Origin: Paraburkholderia youngii | GTDB lineage: Bacteria; Pseudomonadota; Gammaproteobacteria; Burkholderiales; Burkholderiaceae | Direction: 5' to 3' | NCBI RefSeq assembly: GCF_013366925.1 | Contig: NZ_JAALDK010000001.1 | Coordinates: 558,001-622,000, forward strand | DNA: 64,000 nt | Shown: positions 25,484 to 34,693 of the stretch, piece by piece | Layout of the letters: each line of letters begins with the position of its first letter | Position numbering within the stretch: the first letter of the stretch is position 1 | Position numbers and translations under genes: made by a program | The notes under the pieces: model-generated | Seen by the model: the letters and a program-made list of their open reading frames with translations, nothing else | Told to the model about the DNA's origin: nothing | The model's database searches: none

Positions 25484-27622
25484 GTGTCCACCGTCGCCGA
25501 ATCCGCTCCGTCGTTCGATACCGCCGCCTGGCTCGCCAAGCTCAACGACGCTCAACGCGAAGCCGTCGAATACGGGACCGACACGCCTGACGCGCTGCCC
25601 GGCGCGCTGCTCGTGATCGCGGGCGCGGGCTCCGGCAAGACCAACACGCTCGCGCATCGCGTCGCTAATCTGGTGGTGAAGGGCGCCGATCCGCAGCGCA
25701 TCCTGCTGTTGACCTTCTCGCGGCGCGCGGCGCTCGAAATGACCCGCCGCGTGACACGCATCACCGGCGCCGCGGCCACCACCGTCGGTGCACGCGCCGC
25801 GCTCGCGCAAGGGCTGACGTGGGCGGGCACGTTTCACAGCGTCGGCGCGCGGCTGTTGCGCGAATACGCGGATCTGATCGGCCTCGCGCCCGCGTTCACG
25901 ATCAACGACCGCGAAGACTCCGCCGACCTGATGAACCTCGTGCGTCACGAGCTCGGACTGTCCGCGAAGGAGCGGCGCTTTCCGGCGAAGGGCACCTGCT
26001 TCGCGATCTACTCGCGCGTCGTCAACACCGGTGCATCGCTCGGGCAGGTATTGGACAGCGCGTTTCCGTGGTGTCGCGAGTGGGAGGACGATCTGCGCAG
26101 AATGTTCGCCGCGTACGTCGACGCCAAGCAGAAGCAGAGCGTGCTCGACTACGACGATCTGCTGCTCTACTGGTCGCACATGGCCGCCGAGCCCAGCATC
26201 GCGGCCGATCTGTCGGCGCGCTTCGACCATGTGCTGGTCGACGAATACCAGGACACCAACCGCCTGCAGGCGTCGATCCTGCTCGCGCTGAAGCCGGACG
26301 GCCGCGGCCTGACCGTGGTCGGCGACGACGCGCAGTCGATCTATTCGTTTCGCGGCGCGACCGTGCGCAATATCCTCGATTTCCCCACGCAGTTCGAGCC
26401 GCCCGCGAAGCAGGTCACGCTCGAGCGCAACTATCGCTCCACCGAGCCGATTCTCGCCGCGTCGAACGCGGTGATCGAACTCGCGAGCGAGCGCTACACG
26501 AAGAATCTGTGGACCGACAAGGCGTCGGCGCAGCGCCCGCGCCTCGTCACAGTCGCCGACGACGCCGCGCAAGCTCGCTACGTCGTCGAGCAGGTGCTCG
26601 AAGCGCGCGAGCAGGGCGTCAAGCTGAAGTCGCAGGCGGTGCTGTTCCGCGCCGCGCATCACAGCGCCGCGCTCGAGATCGAGCTCACGCGCCGCAACAT
26701 CCCGTTCGTCAAATTCGGCGGGCTCAAATTTCTCGACTCGGTGCATGTCAAGGACGTGCTCGCGGTGCTGCGCTGGGCCGAGAATCCGCGCGACCGTGTC
26801 GCCGGCTTTCGCGTCGTGCAACTGCTGCCGGGCGTCGGTCCGGCCACCGCGGCGAAGGTGCTCGACGACATCGTCGCGCGCGCGGACGGCGGCGATCCGG
26901 TCGCGACCGCGGGCGGTGTGCTCGCCGCGTTTGCGGCGCCCGCAAGGGCGCAGGCAGACTGGCATCCGTTCGTCAAGCTGATGTCGAGCGTGTATGGCCG
27001 GCAAACGCCGTGGCCCGCCGAGTTCGAGATGGTGCGGCGCTGGTACGAACCGCATCTGGAGCGCAATCACGAGGACGCCGCGATCCGTCACGCGGACCTG
27101 CTGCAGATGGAAAGCATTGCGGGTACCTATCCGTCGCGAGAGCGCTTCCTGACCGAGTTGACGCTCGATCCGCCCGACGCCACCAGCGACGAATCCGGCG
27201 TGCCGCTGATCGACGAGGATTACCTGATCCTGTCGACGATCCATTCGGCGAAGGGCCAGGAGTGGCGCAACGTGTTCGTGCTGAATGGCGTCGACGGCTG
27301 CATTCCGTCCGATCTGGGCACCGGCAGCGACGAGGAAATCGACGAGGAGCGGCGCCTGCTCTACGTGGCGATGACGCGCGCGAAGGAAGACCTGCATATC
27401 GTCGTGCCGCAGCGCTTTTACGTGCACAACCAGACCCATCTGGGCGACCGCCATGTGTGGGCGTCTCGCACGCGCTTCATCGCCACGCCGATGCTGCCGC
27501 TGTTCGACGCGTACGCATGGCCGCGCGTGCCGGCGGCTAGCGCGCCGAGCGCGGCCGGGCTCGCCGCGGCCGCGCAGGCCAGGATCGAGATCGCGGCGAA
27601 GCTCAGGAAGATGTGGGACTGA
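25484..27622 (+). CDS. UvrD/Rep-family ATP-dependent DNA helicase
   Basis: The 712-residue superfamily 1A helicase has Walker A AGAGSGKTNTLAHRV, motif Ia LLTFSRRAALEM, Walker B VDEYQDTN, motif III GDDAQSIYSFRGA, motif IV ERNYRS, motif V STIHSAKGQEW and motif VI RLLYVAMTRAKEDL, all in order. It unwinds DNA 3' to 5' during repair or replication. The length matches UvrD (720), but the sequence is not clearly canonical UvrD and may be a second paralogue. An ATG at 25439 is in frame, but its first base is the last base of the LexA box, so I prefer the GTG at 25484 (start VSTVAESAPSF). SOS induction is predicted. Confidence 0.9.
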   Translation: MSTVAESAPSFDTAAWLAKLNDAQREAVEYGTDTPDALPGALLVIAGAGSGKTNTLAHRVANLVVKGADPQRILLLTFSRRAALEMTRRVTRITGAAATTVGARAALAQGLTWAGTFHSVGARLLREYADLIGLAPAFTINDREDSADLMNLVRHELGLSAKERRFPAKGTCFAIYSRVVNTGASLGQVLDSAFPWCREWEDDLRRMFAAYVDAKQKQSVLDYDDLLLYWSHMAAEPSIAADLSARFDHVLVDEYQDTNRLQASILLALKPDGRGLTVVGDDAQSIYSFRGATVRNILDFPTQFEPPAKQVTLERNYRSTEPILAASNAVIELASERYTKNLWTDKASAQRPRLVTVADDAAQARYVVEQVLEAREQGVKLKSQAVLFRAAHHSAALEIELTRRNIPFVKFGGLKFLDSVHVKDVLAVLRWAENPRDRVAGFRVVQLLPGVGPATAAKVLDDIVARADGGDPVATAGGVLAAFAAPARAQADWHPFVKLMSSVYGRQTPWPAEFEMVRRWYEPHLERNHEDAAIRHADLLQMESIAGTYPSRERFLTELTLDPPDATSDESGVPLIDEDYLILSTIHSAKGQEWRNVFVLNGVDGCIPSDLGTGSDEEIDEERRLLYVAMTRAKEDLHIVVPQRFYVHNQTHLGDRHVWASRTRFIATPMLPLFDAYAWPRVPAASAPSAAGLAAAAQARIEIAAKLRKMWD

Positions 27623-27652
27623 GCGGCTGGCGCCGCTCGGGTCAGTCGAAGC

Positions 27653-28420
27653 TCAACGCGGCTGCCGCTGCTGTTGCTGCGCGACCGGAGGCGGCGGCAC
27701 GAAGAAATTGCGCAGCCATGCCGCGAGCCGCGAGAACACGTCGTACGGCTCCTCGACGAAAATCTCCGGCTTCAAAAGCCGCAGATACTCCATGATCTGC
27801 TGCGCTTCCTGCTTCTGGAACGTGCCGTGCGAAATGCCGAGCCGCAACAGCCCACGCAGTTCGCCGAGCTTCTCGCGCGCGGTGCTGCCGACGCTCGTCT
27901 CGCACGCGATCTTCGCCTCGTAGACGCGCTGGCGCAGCGATTCGACCAGCCGCCATGCCGGCGTCTGCATCACTTCCTCGAGCGCCTGGATGTCCTGCAC
28001 CGTGCTCTTGATCTGCGAGGCGAGCGGATCGACCAGCGTCGCGTCGCCTTCCGCTTCCTTGACGATCGCGGCAGCCCAGTCGCGGCATTGCTTGGTGAGC
28101 TCCTCGGGCGTCCATTCCGAGCGCGCCGCGAAACCGAAGCCGAACTCGCTCGCCTGGCGCATCAGGATCGACACGACGTCGGGAAACTCCTTGTCGAGCG
28201 TGCGTTTGGCCCACGCGTACTGGCCGCCTTGTAGCATCCGCTGCACCGCGTGCTCGGTGAGCGGCACCATGTTGTCGAGCAGCTTCGCGCGCAAGAAATC
28301 TTCGAACGACGGCGTCGCGAACTGCGGATCGAGCTTCAGCGAGACCCGCAAAAAGGCCTCGAAGTCTTTGCGCAGCGAAGCGACGGTCTCGTCCTTCAGT
28401 TTCAGGGTGATTTGACCCAT
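27653..28420 (-). CDS. Conserved hypothetical protein, helical, Gln/Pro-rich tail
   Basis: The 255-residue soluble protein has no signal peptide. It begins MGQITLKLKDETVASLRKDF and is predicted mostly alpha-helical. It ends in a Pro/Gln/Arg tail (FFVPPPPVAQQQQRQPR). I recognise no domain. The absence of frameshifts and a codon pattern like its neighbours indicate a real gene. The ribosome site (CGGGAT) is weak. It converges on the helicase gene with a GC-rich hairpin (GAGCGGC...GCCGCTC, 27620-27637) between them. Confidence 0.72.
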   Translation of the reverse strand: MGQITLKLKDETVASLRKDFEAFLRVSLKLDPQFATPSFEDFLRAKLLDNMVPLTEHAVQRMLQGGQYAWAKRTLDKEFPDVVSILMRQASEFGFGFAARSEWTPEELTKQCRDWAAAIVKEAEGDATLVDPLASQIKSTVQDIQALEEVMQTPAWRLVESLRQRVYEAKIACETSVGSTAREKLGELRGLLRLGISHGTFQKQEAQQIMEYLRLLKPEIFVEEPYDVFSRLAAWLRNFFVPPPPVAQQQQRQPR

Positions 28421-28747
28421 GTGTTATCCCGTTTAATGCGGCCGCGCGCGGCGCGCCGTCGCACGATCGCCCGGTCACTCCCGGACCGAGGCGACGCGAC
28501 GCCGGCTGCCGACGCGCTCGATTTCAAGCTGTTGCCGCGTAACCAACGGGACGACTCCCGATGAGCGGACCTCGACTGCATATCGGCGGGGTGGCGGGAA
28601 ACTTGAGGGCAGCCCGGCGACGGTTGCGGGCTTTGAAGGGGTGCTTCGGGCGCTTGCGCGCCTCGCTGCCGCCCGGGAGAGAGGGGCGCGGTCCGCGATG
28701 CGTCGACGGACCGCTGACGAGTCGATGAGCGTGGAGAAAGGGCGCGC
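28421..28747. other. Intergenic region, nothing specific recognised
   Basis: This lies between the unknown helical protein gene and the end of azlD, both on the minus strand. It must contain the promoter of the former. No terminator hairpin with a T-run, promoter match or small gene stood out. Confidence 0.4.
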
Positions 28748-29071
28748 TTACTTCAGCACCACGCACTGCCACACGAAGAACACCACGAGACCGACTGCGA
28801 TCGTCAGCAGCGGCCTGCGCGTCACGGCACTCACGACGATCGCGGCGAGCGCGCCGACCAACTGCGGATTGCGCCAGGTCAACTCGGCGTTGTTGCCGTG
28901 CGGCGACACGGCCATCGGGACGATGATCGCGGTCAGCACGGTGACCGGCACGAAGCTGAGCGCCGTGCGCATCAGCGGCGGGAACACGAGGCGCTCGCCG
29001 AGCACGAATACGGCCGCGCGGATCAACCACGTAATCGCGGCCATGCCGACGATCAGAACGACGTAGTTCAT
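28748..29071 (-). CDS. azlD: Branched-chain amino-acid exporter small subunit AzlD
   Basis: The 107-residue protein has four hydrophobic segments (MNYVVLIVGMAAITWLIRAA at the start; FVPVTVLTAIIVPMAVSP; a C-terminal LTIAVGLVVFFVWQCVVLK). It matches AzlD, the small partner of AzlC in an LIV-E type exporter of branched-chain amino acids or analogues. Its ATG overlaps the azlC stop (ATGA), as in most azlCD pairs. Confidence 0.92.
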   Translation of the reverse strand: MNYVVLIVGMAAITWLIRAAVFVLGERLVFPPLMRTALSFVPVTVLTAIIVPMAVSPHGNNAELTWRNPQLVGALAAIVVSAVTRRPLLTIAVGLVVFFVWQCVVLK

Positions 29072-29829
29072 CGCGTGGCCTCCACCGGACGGCGCGCGCC
29101 ACGCAGGTTCAGACGCGACTTCGACAGCAGCACGCCGACCGCGACTCCCGCGAACACCGCGCCGAGCAGGCCGAGCTTATACGGCCACGCTTGCCAGAAA
29201 AACGCCAGCGTGCCGGCGGTGACGGCCGCCGCGATATAGCGCAGCGCGACCAGTTGCGGCACGACGATCGCGATGAACGTCGCGACCATCGCGAAGTCGA
29301 GGCCGAGCGACTGCAGGCCCGGGAAGGCCGCGCCGAACAGCAGGCCGGCGACGGTCCACAGCTGCCAGTTCAGATACATCGCGACGCCGGCGCCGAAGAA
29401 GTAGTACGGACCGACGGTACCCGGCTCGCGATGCCGGTAGTGCTCCCACGCGACCGCGAAGACTTCGTCGGTGAGCAGCGCGCCGAGCGCCCAGCGCCAG
29501 CGCTTCGGCAGATGCGCGACGTGCGGCGCGAGCGTGGCGCTATACAGCACGTGACGCAGATTGACGACGAGCGTGGTCGCCCAGATTACGGCGAAGCTCG
29601 CATGTCCGGCGATCAGCCCGAGCGCGATGAACTGTGCGGAACCCGCGAAGACGACGAGCGACATCAACTGGCCGTGCCACAGATGCAGCGGGCCGGACGT
29701 CACGAGCGTGCCGAAAATGACGCCGAACGGCGCGGCACCGACCATCATCGGGATGATGTCGCGCGCGCCGGCGGCGCATTCTTTGAGATGACTGCCGCGG
29801 GTGGGCTGGCCTTGGGTGGAATCGGTCAA
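29068..29829 (-). CDS. azlC: Branched-chain amino-acid exporter large subunit AzlC
   Basis: The 253-residue inner-membrane protein starts at TTG with an ideal GGAGG six bases upstream; no ATG fits. AzlC hallmarks are GARDIIPMMVGAAPFGVIFG, the SLVVFAGSAQFIALGLI segment and NLRHVLYSATLAPH. With AzlD it exports branched-chain amino acids. The two genes are translationally coupled. The AraC-type gene upstream on the same strand is a candidate regulator, replacing the Lrp-type AzlB known elsewhere. Confidence 0.92.
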   Translation of the reverse strand: MTDSTQGQPTRGSHLKECAAGARDIIPMMVGAAPFGVIFGTLVTSGPLHLWHGQLMSLVVFAGSAQFIALGLIAGHASFAVIWATTLVVNLRHVLYSATLAPHVAHLPKRWRWALGALLTDEVFAVAWEHYRHREPGTVGPYYFFGAGVAMYLNWQLWTVAGLLFGAAFPGLQSLGLDFAMVATFIAIVVPQLVALRYIAAAVTAGTLAFFWQAWPYKLGLLGAVFAGVAVGVLLSKSRLNLRGARRPVEATR

Positions 29830-30018
29830 TCTGAGCCTCCTTGATTTTCGGAAGCATAGCGACTGACGGGCATTCGGACTTGTACGTTCTTGCGGCGGGT
29901 TGCTGGCGGGGGCTACGGCGTAGCGGGGGATGGCTGATGAAGGGCTGGCGCAGACAGGCGAATTGCGGCGCGATGCTCACTGCGTGCGGCGCACGCGACG
30001 GCGGTGCCGCATCGCGCG

Positions 30019-30861
30019 TTACGGGCCGCGCTGCGTTCCTTGCCATTGGCCCGGCGGCACGCCGAACATGCGCCGGAAATGCCGCGTGAAATGGCTCTGA
30101 TCGGTGAAGCCACTTGCGGCGGCGACGTCGGTCACCGGGACGCCGGCGCGCAACGGCGCGAGCGCGCGCTGCAGGCGCACCTGATTGCGCCACGCATGAG
30201 GCGGTAGGCCGGTCGACTGCGTGAATAGCCGCGCCGCGTGGAACGGCGACAGACCCGCGGCCTTGGCGACCTCGGCGAGCGTCACCGGTTCGACGAGGTC
30301 ACCGGTCAGCCGCTCCTGCATCAGTGCGACGCGGGTGTCGTCGGTCGCGACGCGCGCGGAGGCGGGGCGCGTCTGCGCATAGCGGACCAGCAAGGTTGAC
30401 AGTGCGTCGAGCATCGCGGCTTCGGCGGCGAGCGCGTCGTCGCCGGCTTCGAGCAGACGGTGGGCGTGCGCGAGCCGCATCGCGAGATCGGGATCGCGGA
30501 TCACGCCGGGCGCAAACCACGGCAACGCCTGCGGCTTGCCGGCAACCTCGTCGGCAAGCGCGCGGAGGAACTCGACCGGCGCATACATCACGCGATACCG
30601 CCAGCCCGCCTCGACCGCCTTCGACCCCGTATGCAACTCGCCCGGATTGATGATCGGCACGCTGCCCGCTTCGGCGACATGGTTCTCGCCGCGATACCGA
30701 TAGCACTCCGCACCCGCGACGATCACCGGGATCGTGTAGGCGTCGTGCCAATGCGGCGCGAACTCGTGGTCGTGGTATTCGGCGGTGAGCAGATCCGCGC
30801 CGGGCAGTAGCGGCGTGCGCCAGTAGCGGGCGGAATCGCGGAAACGAGAGGTGGCGGTCAT
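30019..30861 (-). CDS. AraC-family transcriptional regulator
   Basis: The 280-residue protein has an N-terminal cupin sensing domain (about 20-150; EFAPHWHDAYTIPVIVAG, then INPGELHTG) and two C-terminal helix-turn-helix units (VTLAEVAKAAGLSPFHAARLF; PVTDVAAASGFTDQSHFTRH). The second has the classic AraC signature ending RRMFGVPPGQW. The His-rich cupin is typical of regulators of small-molecule exporters. It sits just upstream of azlCD on the same strand with a 189-bp gap, so azlCD is a plausible target. Confidence 0.9.
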   Translation of the reverse strand: MTATSRFRDSARYWRTPLLPGADLLTAEYHDHEFAPHWHDAYTIPVIVAGAECYRYRGENHVAEAGSVPIINPGELHTGSKAVEAGWRYRVMYAPVEFLRALADEVAGKPQALPWFAPGVIRDPDLAMRLAHAHRLLEAGDDALAAEAAMLDALSTLLVRYAQTRPASARVATDDTRVALMQERLTGDLVEPVTLAEVAKAAGLSPFHAARLFTQSTGLPPHAWRNQVRLQRALAPLRAGVPVTDVAAASGFTDQSHFTRHFRRMFGVPPGQWQGTQRGP

Positions 30862-30977
30862 GACGAAAGTCCAACTGGACCGGTCAGTTTAACGCGTCGT
30901 GGGCGGGGACGGCGGCGGGCGCGCAGGCGCGCAGGCGCGCCGCGTGCCGCTCGCGCCGTCAATTGACGGTACTTGCG

Positions 30978-31454
30978 TTACTTGAGCGGAATCGTCGTGC
31001 CGGTCGGCATCGGCACGGCGCTCACGCTGTTTTTCGCGCTGCCGCTGACCACACGGTCGCTGTAGGTCAGATAGACCAGCGCGTTGCGCTTCGTGTCGAC
31101 CACCCGCACCACGTGCAGCGACTTGAAGATCAGCGACATGCTGACCGAGAACACGTCGTCCTTCTGCTTGATGGGGCCGGTGAAATGCAGCTCCCCGACC
31201 TGGCGACATGCGATCGACGCCTCGGTCGGATCTTCGGCGATGCCGAGCGTACCTTTGACGCCGCCGGTCCGCGCCCGCGACACGTAGCAGGTGACGCCTT
31301 GCACGACGGGATCGTCATAGGCTTCGACGACCACGCGGTCGGAGCCTGTAACGTGAAAATTCGTATTGACGCTGGCGATTTCTTCGCCGTGCGCCGAAGA
31401 AAGCAGCAGGGCGCCGATCGCCGTGAGCGCGATGTGTAGCGAGGTGGATTTCAT
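30978..31454 (-). CDS. creA: CreA family periplasmic protein
   Basis: The 158-residue precursor has a signal peptide (MKSTSLHIALTAIGALLLSS, cleavage near AHG-E). The mature domain matches CreA: DRVVVEAYDDPVVQGVTCYVSRA, two conserved Cys (57 and 83) and SMSLIFKSLHVVRVVD. The role is unknown despite the name. It is monocistronic. Confidence 0.92.
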   Translation of the reverse strand: MKSTSLHIALTAIGALLLSSAHGEEIASVNTNFHVTGSDRVVVEAYDDPVVQGVTCYVSRARTGGVKGTLGIAEDPTEASIACRQVGELHFTGPIKQKDDVFSVSMSLIFKSLHVVRVVDTKRNALVYLTYSDRVVSGSAKNSVSAVPMPTGTTIPLK

Positions 31455-31570
31455 GAACGTGCCGGTTGAGTGTCTGGAGTGAGCCGGCGCCAGAGGGGTG
31501 AAACGTGCGCCGTGAAGCCGCCATCGTATAACGTGCCGCGCGCGTGAGGCGGGCGATCGGGGCGCAAAAA

Positions 31571-31600
31571 CAAAAAGGCCCGCACGGATGCGGGCCTTTC
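31571..31600 (-). terminator. Terminator after the distal tRNA-Asn gene
   Basis: On the minus strand GGCCCGCA-TCCG-TGCGGGCC is followed by five T. The hairpin is symmetrical, so it may also stop rightward readthrough. Confidence 0.85.
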
Positions 31601-31607
31601 AATTTTT

Positions 31608-31683
31608 TGGCTCCTCGACCTGGGCTCGAACCAGGGACCTACGGATTAACAGTCCGGCGCTCTACCGACTGAGCTATCGAGGA
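31608..31683 (-). tRNA. tRNA-Asn (GUU), copy 2
   Basis: The 76-nt cloverleaf has acceptor TCCTCGA/TCGAGGA, anticodon loop CTGTTAA (GTT), T-loop GGTTCGAGCCC (TTCGA core) and an encoded CCA. It is identical to the copy at 31746. Confidence 0.97.
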
Positions 31684-31707
31684 ACAGCAGTACAACTTGA
31701 TCTACAT

Positions 31708-31736
31708 AAAAAAACCCGTCTTGGTTAACGGGCTTT
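31708..31736 (-). terminator. Terminator between the two tRNA-Asn genes
   Basis: On the minus strand CCCGT-TAACCAAG-ACGGG is followed by seven T. It terminates the first tRNA separately from the second. Confidence 0.8.
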
Positions 31737-31745
31737 TGAAATTCT

Positions 31746-31821
31746 TGGCTCCTCGACCTGGGCTCGAACCAGGGACCTACGGATTAACAGTCCGGCGCTC
31801 TACCGACTGAGCTATCGAGGA
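31746..31821 (-). tRNA. tRNA-Asn (GUU), copy 1
   Basis: The 76 nt are identical to the other copy, with anticodon GTT and encoded CCA. It is transcribed leftward first. Confidence 0.97.
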
Positions 31822-31940
31822 ACAGAACAACAACAGCAGAGAAGCGAAATTGTAGAGGCGGCTTAAACGCCTGTCAATACCTCTGCGTTCATCTTCATAT
31901 TAATTCTGAACGGGCAGGGCACGCGACAGGCGTGCCCTGC

Positions 31941-32264
31941 TCAGCGCGCGAGCAACGCGAGCTTTTCCTTCACGTCCTTGAATTCCTCGGCTTCCGGCAG
32001 CGGTGCCTTGGTCTTCGTGATGCTGGGCCACGCTTTCGCCAGGTCGGCGTTCAGCGCGATGAAGTCCTGCTGGTCGCCCGGCACGTCTTCTTCGGCATAG
32101 ATGGCGTTCACCGGGCACTCGGCTACGCACACGGCGCAGTCGATGCATTCATCGGGGTCGATCGCGAGGAAGTTGGGACCTTCGCGAAAGCAGTCCACCG
32201 GGCATACATCGACGCAGTCGGTATAGCGGCACTTGATGCAGCTTTCGGTCACAACGTGAGTCAT
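31941..32264 (-). CDS. fdxA: Seven-iron ferredoxin FdxA ([3Fe-4S][4Fe-4S])
   Basis: The 107-residue protein has cluster ligands [18 protein letters not shown] near the start and [12 protein letters not shown] at about 40-51. The C-terminal extension (residues 60-107) is typical of the Azotobacter FdI/FdxA group. It transfers electrons in the cytoplasm; its partner is unknown. A GC hairpin (GGGCACGC/GCGTGCCC, 31917-31938) follows the stop but lacks a T-run. Confidence 0.95.
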   Translation of the reverse strand: MTHVVTESCIKCRYTDCVDVCPVDCFREGPNFLAIDPDECIDCAVCVAECPVNAIYAEEDVPGDQQDFIALNADLAKAWPSITKTKAPLPEAEEFKDVKEKLALLAR

Positions 32265-32554
32265 TCAGGCAGCTCCTGCATGCGGAATCAGGGAAGGCGC
32301 GGACGCCAAAAGAGTTATTGTAACTTAACGTCAACAGGCAGATGAAACATCGGCCTGTGCGTCTTATATGTTTTTGTGATTAGTTTATGAGGTGCCGCAA
32401 ATGGCCGCGGACAGCCGGCGCAGGCCGGTGGCACGATGGATGCGGACGCATTCGGGTAACATGCGTCAGGTTGGCGCGCCGCTCGGTTCAGCGCGCCCGT
32501 TGCAACGGGGCCGTGAGCCCGTTTCGTTTTTTCAGCGGTCCAGTTCGTACCATC

Positions 32555-33751
32555 ATGATTATTACTTCGCTGCTCGATACCGATCTGTACAAGTTCACGA
32601 TGATGCAGGTGGTGTTGCATCACTTCCCCGCCGCGAACGTGGAGTACCGCTTCCGCTGCCGCACGCCGAACGTCGATCTGGTGCCCTACATCGGCGAGAT
32701 TCGCGACGAAGTGCGCAAGCTCTGCGAACTGCGTTTCACCGACGATGAACTCGACTACCTGCGCCGCATGCGCTTCATCAAGGGCGACTTCATCGAGTTC
32801 CTCGCGCTGTTCCATCTGAACGAGAAGTACATTTCGATCACGCCGTCGCCGAAGGGCAATGGCGAAATCGACATCGACATCAAGGGGCCGTGGCTGCATA
32901 CGATCCTCTTCGAAATCCCGGTGCTCGCGATCGTCAACGAAGTCTATTTCCGCAACACGCAGCAAACGCCCGACTATCACGTAGGCCGCGGCCGTCTGCT
33001 CGACAAGATCCAACTGCTCGGCGCGCGTCCCGAATACGCCGACTGCAAGATCGCCGATTACGGCACGCGCCGCCGCTTCTCGAAGCAATGGCACGAGGAG
33101 GTGATCCTCACGCTGAAGGACGGCCTCGGCGAGCAGTTCGCCGGCACGAGCAACGTCTTCTACGCGATGAAGCACAGCCTGACGCCGCTCGGCACGATGG
33201 CGCACGAGTACCTGCAGGCCTGCCAGGCGCTCGGTCCGCGGCTGCGCGACTCGCAGATCTTCGGCTTCGAGATGTGGGCGAAGGAATATCGCGGCGACCT
33301 CGGGATTGCGCTCTCCGACGTGTACGGCATGCAGGCGTTCCTGCGCGACTTCGACATGTACTTCTGCAAGCTGTTCGACGGCGCTCGCCACGATTCCGGC
33401 GATCCGTTCGACTGGGGCGAGCGCCTGCTCAAGCACTACGAGGCGAATCGCTGCGACCCGCGCACCAAGGTCCTCGTGTTCTCCGACGCACTCGACATCC
33501 CGAAGGTGCTGCAGCTCTACGAGCGCTTCCGCGGCCGCTGCAAGCTCGCGTTCGGGGTGGGCACCAATCTGACCAACGACCTCGGCTACAACCCACTGCA
33601 AATCGTGATCAAGATGGTCCGCTGCAACGGTCAGCCGGTCGCGAAATTGTCCGATTCGCCGGGCAAGAACATGTGCGAGGACAAGGCGTATCTCGCGTAT
33701 CTGCGCCAGGTGTTCGGCATCGCGCAGCCGGAAGAAGAGGCGGCCAAATAG
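32555..33751 (+). CDS. pncB: Nicotinate phosphoribosyltransferase
   Basis: The 398-residue enzyme joins nicotinate and PRPP to form nicotinate mononucleotide (NAD salvage). Motifs include [13 protein letters not shown] at the start, [16 protein letters not shown] with the active-site His, [30 protein letters not shown] and [20 protein letters not shown] chose the ATG giving [10 protein letters not shown] because the upstream reading is Arg-rich and unrelated. The 290-bp upstream gap has no recognised operator. Confidence 0.97.
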   Translation: MIITSLLDTDLYKFTMMQVVLHHFPAANVEYRFRCRTPNVDLVPYIGEIRDEVRKLCELRFTDDELDYLRRMRFIKGDFIEFLALFHLNEKYISITPSPKGNGEIDIDIKGPWLHTILFEIPVLAIVNEVYFRNTQQTPDYHVGRGRLLDKIQLLGARPEYADCKIADYGTRRRFSKQWHEEVILTLKDGLGEQFAGTSNVFYAMKHSLTPLGTMAHEYLQACQALGPRLRDSQIFGFEMWAKEYRGDLGIALSDVYGMQAFLRDFDMYFCKLFDGARHDSGDPFDWGERLLKHYEANRCDPRTKVLVFSDALDIPKVLQLYERFRGRCKLAFGVGTNLTNDLGYNPLQIVIKMVRCNGQPVAKLSDSPGKNMCEDKAYLAYLRQVFGIAQPEEEAAK

Positions 33752-33892
33752 CGCGCTTCGCGGCCTGCCGTTCGGTTCGTCGCCTGTTCATGATCTGCTC
33801 GCGTTCGGGGTGGTGCGGCGAACAGTGTCGCCGCACTCCCGGCGCCCGGCAATATGCCGTTCGGCCAGGGTGTTTGCATGGAATGCCACCGG

Positions 33893-33898
33893 TATAAT
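33893..33898 (+). promoter_or_regulatory. -10 element (TATAAT) upstream of lutC
   Basis: GGTATAATCC contains a perfect -10 element 42 bp before the lutC ATG. TGTTTG at 33871-33876 is a weak -35 with a 16-bp spacer. It shows that lutC has its own promoter, separate from pncB. Confidence 0.55.
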
Positions 33899-33939
33899 CC
33901 TCGCCATATCGCACGGCTGTCGACACGAGGATTTCGCCC

Positions 33940-34602
33940 ATGGACACATCGATTGCCCGCCGCAACATCCTGGCGCGCATCCGCGCCGCGCAAGGGCGCG
34001 AGCCCGAGCCGAGCGCCGCCGAGCGCGAAGCCGCGGCGGACTATCTCGCGCGTCATCCGGCCGGGCCGCGTCCGGACATCCCCGCCGATCTGCGCGCGCA
34101 GTTCATTGAAGAAGCGCAGAAGATGGCGACCACCGTCGACACCGTTCAAACCCTCGCCGATGTGCCCGCCGCCGCGCATCGCTATCTGACCCAACAGGGC
34201 TTGCCGTTGCAGGCCATCGCATGGCAAACGCTGCGCGATCTGCCGTGGGCCGAAGCCGGCCTCGCCGTCGAATTTCGCAAACCTCAAGACCACGACGCGG
34301 TCGGTCTCACCGGCTGCTTCTGCGCGACCGCGGAGACAGGCACACTCGTGTTGCTGTCCGGACCCGAGACGTATGCGTCGGCCGGGCTGCTTCCGGAGAC
34401 GCATATCGCGATCGTGCCGGCGTCGCGCATCGTCGCGGGTCATGAGGAGGCGTTCGGTCTGATTCGCAAGGAGCGCGGTGAACTGCCGCGCGCGCTCAAT
34501 TTCATATCGGGGCCGTCGCGCACCGGCGATATCGAGCAGACCATCGTGTTGGGCGCGCACGGCCCTTACCGCGTGCATGCGATCGTCGTGCAGGATGCTT
34601 GA
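33940..34602 (+). CDS. lutC: LutC-type lactate utilisation protein (LUD domain)
   Basis: The 220-residue protein has an N-terminal helix (MDTSIARRNILARIRAAQGR) and a LUD domain (TVDTVQTLADVPAAAHRYL; GLTGCFCATAETGTLVLLSG; THIAIVPASRIV). LutC is one of three proteins (LutABC) that oxidise L-lactate in other bacteria. LutA and LutB are not present in this window, so it may work with genes elsewhere or have a different role. The next gene could start at an ATG overlapping its stop. Confidence 0.88.
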   Translation: MDTSIARRNILARIRAAQGREPEPSAAEREAAADYLARHPAGPRPDIPADLRAQFIEEAQKMATTVDTVQTLADVPAAAHRYLTQQGLPLQAIAWQTLRDLPWAEAGLAVEFRKPQDHDAVGLTGCFCATAETGTLVLLSGPETYASAGLLPETHIAIVPASRIVAGHEEAFGLIRKERGELPRALNFISGPSRTGDIEQTIVLGAHGPYRVHAIVVQDA

Positions 34603-34693
34603 ACGCGTCGCACGGCGGCTTGCTGTCGCATATGCGACACACGCGGTATCCGTCGTTCGTGCGTTGGCAAACCGTCGCGCGTCCTGTATCGGC

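Noticed and set aside
25481..27454. 657-residue minus-strand frame opposite the helicase
   Set aside because: The helicase frame carries all seven SF1 motifs; the opposite frame has none of any family.
31912..31941. Terminator for fdxA
   Set aside because: The inverted repeat is strong but has no T-run on the fdxA strand; it is only noted as a hairpin.
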